From: DATKXO01 sp035528995
Lineage (GTDB): Bacteria > Planctomycetota > Phycisphaerae > UBA1845
Direction: 5' to 3'
Length of the DNA stretch: 9,569 nt
Assembly: GCA_035528995.1 (NCBI GenBank)
Contig: DATKXO010000319.1
Coordinates: 1 to 9,569 of the forward strand
Within the stretch, counting starts at the first letter, position 1. Every line of letters begins with the position of its first letter. The notes under the pieces are model-generated. The model made no database searches, was not told the DNA's origin, and saw only the letters and a list, made by a program, of their open reading frames with translations. Both the position numbers and the translations under genes were made by a program. Shown here in pieces: positions 6,364 through 9,569 of this stretch.

Positions 6364-9300
6364 ATGAACAAGGGAAGCGAGCTTCCGGCGTTCGAAATGC
6401 TTGAGCCTCGCGTCTTGTTGAGCGGCAACTATACATTGGTTACAGGAATACCCGAGAGTTACGTGTCTCAGAATATTCCTACAACCAGGACCAATGTGCT
6501 TGGCGAGCACGTCTGGCACGAAGATGGCGAGATATACTCGAGCGTTAGGGGAAGAATCACATACACGCCGGATGAGTGGGATGTGTGGCCCACGATCAAC
6601 GATACAGGGGAAATCGTTTGGATGGTGAAAAACAATAGTCGAGTTCTCTCCAGTGTGCGCGGTGAGTTGGTCAACTCCGATAGGTTTATCCAACCTGACT
6701 CAACCAGGGTCAATAATCGTGGAGAAGTCTGCTGGATGACTAAAGACGACGGGGTTTGGCAGGGCCTTCTTCTGGTGGGCACCCTTCCTGGCATCTCAGG
6801 TGTTCAGGCCTCCTACGACGGCGATTCACGTGGAGATTACGTCGGGCGATTCGTCAGCGGCATCGATCTGAACAATACGTTCACTGCAAGCGTCAGCGAC
6901 GCGGACGGCGATCTGGACCGAGTCTCCTTCGCGCTCAGCGGCATAACGCTCACCGACGACAGCTCCAGCGGAGGTTGGACGGCCACGTTCAACATGGGGG
7001 ACCTTTCGGCCGGCACACACACGCTTCAGGTGGTGGCGGCGGATCAAGCCGGGAATACTTCTCAAACCTATACGCAGAAGATCAGCGTTGTTGATTTTCC
7101 CTCCTGGTTGGGCAGCCCAGACGTTGACGACCACTTTTCCGGCGGCACGTATTACTTGAACGGATTTGTCCCGGAGCAACTGGACATCTCCCATACGATT
7201 GACCCCAACTGGTGGATCATCGGCGGCGAGGAGAGCCGGTTCCGGCTGGGTGCCGAACTGAGTCTGAAGGCGGGCCTGAATCCGGCCTATGACGTTCCGA
7301 TTTATCATGAGTTTGTGCTGGAAGCCAAGGTTTTGGGCCAAGACCTTTTCGGTTTCTCCGGCGACCCGTTCACCTTCGAGATCGGTGGCGGAACGGCGTC
7401 GTTCTCCGGCTTGGCCGACGGCGAAGACCTTTCGCTGGCGGGTTTCAGCGCCAATTTGACCAGTTCGTTCCGCGTGTCGGATTTCCTCTCGGACCTGAAG
7501 GACCTGGGGCTGATACACGGCAATCCGCTCAGCATAACGGGACCGAGTTACACAACCATCGTGCCGATCGGGATCGTTCCGGTACCTGTGACGGTTTCGA
7601 CGGGCATCGACTTCGACCTGGCGATAAACGCGTCTCTCAGCATGGGGCTTTCCAGCGGACAAATTAAGATCCTGCCAGGAACCTACCTTGAACCGGTCGT
7701 GACGGCTGAGCCGTACCTGTTTGGCGGCATCGGCATTCCAGGCCTGAATGCAGGATTAGAGGTCGGCGGCGAACTGGGGCTTCATTACCGAGGCGAGTAC
7801 AACAGCGTGGATGGTTTCGAGGACTATTTGTACGGTTCATTTCAGCTGAATTTCCGGGCGGTGGCCACGGCCGGGAGGAAGTACACGCTGGCGACGTGGA
7901 CCGTTCCGGATGGCGGCCCGTGGACCTTCGGCAATGTGCCGCAGAGCACTGGCATGACGGCGCTCGCTTTGACCGGCGAAGGCAACCCGCCTGATATTAC
8001 TGCATGGCCGAACGTGACGGCCGACGATGCCGGTAACGTGCTGCTCACCCGCGTGGTGGACCTGGATCCGGACCCCGGGGAGATCGACCCGGAGATCTTC
8101 TACGCGATGCGGGATGCGGGGGGCAACTGGTCGGCGTTGAATCCGGTGGCTACCAACGGTCTGATTGAGAATGATCCCCAGGGAGTCTTCGACGGCCTTG
8201 GCGGTGCCGTGGCGGTGTGGGTGGCCAATACCATCGATCCCTTGCTCGTTGAGTCTACGGACTATGACTCCTACTTATCGCAGCAGGAGGTCCACTCCTC
8301 CTACTGGAACGGGACTTCGTGGTCCACTCCGCAGTCTGTCACGTCGGATGATGAAATGGATGGCGGTCCCACGGTTGCCTTTCACAACGGCCAGGGCTTG
8401 ATGCTGTGGGAGCATGCCGGGGGCACGGGTTCGACGGATTTGGACGGATTCGACATCCGCTACGCGGTTTGGGATAACGTGGCCCATGCCTGGGGCGGGG
8501 CGCTTTCTTTAACAAGTGACGACGAGGGCGATTGGGCGCCAACCGTGGCCTTTGGGCCGGGTGGCGAAGCGATGGCGGTTTGGGTCCATGACGCTGACAC
8601 CGATCCAACGACGGCGGAGTTGTACTACGCAACCTGGGACGGTGTGTCATGGTCGGCGGCGTCCTCGATACCCTTGGTCGCCACGGGTGGGGTTCGTGAG
8701 CCCTGTCTGCGGTTCACATCGGCAGGCGACGCGATTCTCGCATGGATCGGCAACGAAGGCGGCGCGGATATTCTCTACACCTCTGTCCGAGACCCTGTTT
8801 CCGGCACGTGGTCCGTGCCGGAGGTCGTGTCTGGAACACCCAGCTTCATCGAAGGGCTCAGACTTGACGTCAGCGCTACCGATCAGGCGATTCTCGTCTG
8901 GCATGGTTGGGACGGCGAGAACGACCTGTTCTCGACAACGCGTAATCTGGCTGAAGGCGGGGTCTGGACACAGCCGCGAAGGATTACCTCCGGCAGTGGT
9001 TCGGAATGGCTGGCCAGCGTGGCCTTCGACTCTACAAACGTGCCGATAACCGTCTGGGCCGATGAGAACGCAACAACGGTGTTCGGCGACGGCGTGGACG
9101 GCATCCAACTCGAACTCCTGCCCAACCTGGAGACATCAGCGGAGCAGATCGCCTTCGACGATGAGCAGCCCGACGAAGGCCAGACTGTGTGCGTAAGTGC
9201 GACGATCACGAACACGGGGTGGGTGGCTTCGGAGGCCGCGACGGTCCGATTCTATCTGGGCGACCCAGGGGCCGGGGGGATACAAATCGACGGGGACGTT

Positions 9301-9569
9301 TCGCTCGGTTCTCTGGAACCGGGGGCCAGTTGCGTCCTATCCACCGACTTCGCCGCATCTTCCCATGAAAACGCTATTTACGTTGTCGTAGACGCAGATG
9401 AAACGGTAGACGAACTGTCGGAGGCGGACAATACGGCTACGGCATCTGCTTTTGTTCTGCCTGACCTGGAGGTTCTCTCGGCAGACATTAGCGTTTCGGA
9501 TGACAACCCCTTGACCGGCGACGTCATAGACATCACGGCAACCGTACGCAACGTGGGCGGAGTCGGCGC
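6364..9569 (+). CDS. Giant LEPR-XLL surface protein with propeller-like and CARDB domains (3' end outside window)
   Basis: The frame runs without a stop from ATG 6364 to the window edge: 1068 codons plus two bases. The start is chosen because AAGGGGG lies 6 bases upstream and because LEPR-XLL motifs normally sit within the first 10-30 residues; in-frame ATGs at 6307 and 6310 are less likely alternatives. Order by residue: LEPR-XLL 13-21; three W/N/G repeats about 41-144; Ig-like domain about 145-244; unrecognised beta-rich region about 245-524; propeller-like repeats about 544-919; CARDB 920-1028; start of a second CARDB from about 1033. LEPR-XLL proteins are typically very long planctomycete proteins, presumably exported; there is no ordinary signal peptide here. 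No catalytic motif is seen. It may resemble the upstream gene in its missing C-terminal part. Codon composition is less G+C-rich in the first 160 codons. Confidence 0.93.
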   Translation, partial: MNKGSELPAFEMLEPRVLLSGNYTLVTGIPESYVSQNIPTTRTNVLGEHVWHEDGEIYSSVRGRITYTPDEWDVWPTINDTGEIVWMVKNNSRVLSSVRGELVNSDRFIQPDSTRVNNRGEVCWMTKDDGVWQGLLLVGTLPGISGVQASYDGDSRGDYVGRFVSGIDLNNTFTASVSDADGDLDRVSFALSGITLTDDSSSGGWTATFNMGDLSAGTHTLQVVAADQAGNTSQTYTQKISVVDFPSWLGSPDVDDHFSGGTYYLNGFVPEQLDISHTIDPNWWIIGGEESRFRLGAELSLKAGLNPAYDVPIYHEFVLEAKVLGQDLFGFSGDPFTFEIGGGTASFSGLADGEDLSLAGFSANLTSSFRVSDFLSDLKDLGLIHGNPLSITGPSYTTIVPIGIVPVPVTVSTGIDFDLAINASLSMGLSSGQIKILPGTYLEPVVTAEPYLFGGIGIPGLNAGLEVGGELGLHYRGEYNSVDGFEDYLYGSFQLNFRAVATAGRKYTLATWTVPDGGPWTFGNVPQSTGMTALALTGEGNPPDITAWPNVTADDAGNVLLTRVVDLDPDPGEIDPEIFYAMRDAGGNWSALNPVATNGLIENDPQGVFDGLGGAVAVWVANTIDPLLVESTDYDSYLSQQEVHSSYWNGTSWSTPQSVTSDDEMDGGPTVAFHNGQGLMLWEHAGGTGSTDLDGFDIRYAVWDNVAHAWGGALSLTSDDEGDWAPTVAFGPGGEAMAVWVHDADTDPTTAELYYATWDGVSWSAASSIPLVATGGVREPCLRFTSAGDAILAWIGNEGGADILYTSVRDPVSGTWSVPEVVSGTPSFIEGLRLDVSATDQAILVWHGWDGENDLFSTTRNLAEGGVWTQPRRITSGSGSEWLASVAFDSTNVPITVWADENATTVFGDGVDGIQLELLPNLETSAEQIAFDDEQPDEGQTVCVSATITNTGWVASEAATVRFYLGDPGAGGIQIDGDVSLGSLEPGASCVLSTDFAASSHENAIYVVVDADETVDELSEADNTATASAFVLPDLEVLSADISVSDDNPLTGDVIDITATVRNVGGVG
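6391..6426 (+). other. LEPR-XLL N-terminal motif
   Basis: Residues 10-21 read FEMLEPRVLLSG, a full match to the LEPR-XLL pattern (usually F-E-x-L-E-P-R-x-L-L-S-A/G) found at the N-termini of giant proteins in planctomycetes and some other bacteria. Its role in sorting or export is presumed, not proven. It is the strongest taxonomic marker in the window. Confidence 0.9.
6484..6795 (+). repeat. Three short W/N/G repeats (coding)
   Basis: Three diverged units line up: RTNVLGEHVW (from 6487), TINDTGEIVW (from 6592) and RVNNRGEVCW (from 6706). The spacings are 35 and 38 residues. The first two also share SSVRG after the Trp. The x-I-N-x-x-G-E-V-V-W pattern resembles blades of propeller-like repeats seen in other bacterial secreted proteins. 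Three units are too few for a closed propeller, so this may be a remnant or a small repeat domain. Confidence 0.65.
6796..7095 (+). other. Ig-like beta-sandwich domain
   Basis: The segment has FTASVSDADGDLDRVSFAL, then GWTATFNMGDLSAGTHTLQV and VAADQAGNTSQTYTQKISV. This is the usual pattern of a bacterial Ig-like domain (S-D-A-D-G-D-L, S-A-G-T-H-T-L, A-x-D-x-A-G-N). It serves as a spacer or binding module. Confidence 0.65.
7096..7935 (+). other. Unrecognised beta-rich region
   Basis: About 280 residues that I cannot place in a family. They contain alternating hydrophobic strands, many Gly, and aromatic-rich turns: FPSWLGSPDVDDHFSGG, NWWIIGGEESRFRLGAEL, FTFEIGGGTASFSGL, IVPIGIVPVPVTVSTGIDF and LFGGIGIPGLNAGLEVGG. 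The later part, with strands such as LEVGGELGLHYRGEY and LYGSFQLNFRAVATAG, has an amphipathic beta look, but nothing shows that it is a membrane barrel. It lies between an Ig-like domain and a propeller-like domain. Confidence 0.6.
7993..9120 (+). repeat. Propeller-like repeat domain, about seven blades (coding)
   Basis: Repeats of about 50-60 residues share P-x-V-A-F-x-x-x-G-x-A-x-x-V-W, then I/L-x-Y-A-x-W-D, then a W-S and a turn. Unit starts lie near ITAWPNVTADDAGNVLL, DPQGVFDGLGGAVAVW, GGPTVAFHNGQGLMLW, WAPTVAFGPGGEAMAVW, REPCLRFTSAGDAILAW, GLRLDVSATDQAILVW and WLASVAFDSTNVPITVW. That makes six full units and a shorter seventh, which fits a seven-bladed beta propeller. Such domains bind ligands or carbohydrates. 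I see no clear run of Asp-box motifs (S-x-D-x-G-x-T-W), so a sialidase is unlikely. Confidence 0.7.
9121..9569 (+). other. CARDB domain and start of a second CARDB domain
   Basis: The first domain opens PNLETSAEQIAF, with ATITNTGWVASEAATVRFYLG in the middle, SLGSLEPGAS before the last strands, and a closing D-E-T-V-D-E-L-S-E-A-D-N-T-A. The second starts at about 9460 with LPDLEVLSADISVSDDNPLTGD and ITATVRNVGGVG, then meets the window edge. Tandem CARDB domains are typical stalks of bacterial surface proteins. Confidence 0.85.

Noticed and set aside
4330..6693. Long open frame of 787 codons on the minus strand
   Set aside because: It lies antisense to the DPNDK/FN3/dockerin part of the upstream gene, the gap and the start of the LEPR-XLL gene. 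Its translation has no domain pattern and is rich in Arg/Val/Gly as expected for the shadow of a G+C-rich gene; the plus-strand frames carry clear domains through the same bases.

Overview
The window (about 60-65% G+C) holds parts of two very large, same-strand genes for modular extracellular proteins, with a 192-bp gap between them. It most likely comes from a planctomycete, perhaps of the Phycisphaerae type. The evidence is the LEPR-XLL N-terminal motif (LEPRVLLSG), a type I dockerin pair in a non-cellulosomal context, CARDB-type domains, and giant RHS/YD-repeat proteins. No housekeeping gene, RNA gene, transposase or CRISPR array is visible, so the taxonomic call rests on protein architecture alone.

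Layout. Bases 1-6171 carry the C-terminal 2056 codons of a gene whose start lies upstream of the window. In order it encodes a CARDB-like domain, a PPC-like beta domain, an IPT/TIG-like domain, a second adhesion-type beta domain, a short helical linker, an RHS entry domain, about 600 residues of YD repeats and the RHS core-associated domain ending in DPIGL. After DPIGL come a 137-residue helical segment with a 99-bp tandem duplication, a DPNDK-led beta domain, FN3-like and SbsA-type Ig-like domains, a dockerin pair and a disordered acidic tail. Bases 6172-6363 are intergenic and hold a possible promoter, a small hairpin and a ribosome binding site. Bases 6364-9569 carry the first 1068 codons of a second gene, which is open to the window edge. 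It encodes the LEPR-XLL motif, three short W/N/G repeats, an Ig-like domain, a large unrecognised beta-rich region, a roughly seven-bladed propeller-like repeat domain and the first one and a half CARDB domains.

Interpretation. Both products look like exported or surface-attached adhesion/recognition proteins. The first gene is seen from a CARDB domain to its C-terminus, and the second from its N-terminus to CARDB domains. The two halves may therefore show one shared architecture twice (LEPR-XLL, recognition domains, CARDB, RHS, dockerin), that is, a tandem paralogous pair. This is inference, because neither gene is complete here. The most unusual points are an RHS core with a possible self-cleavage motif placed in mid-protein, followed by a compositionally distinct, duplicated helical cassette, and the unrecognised beta domain of the second gene.
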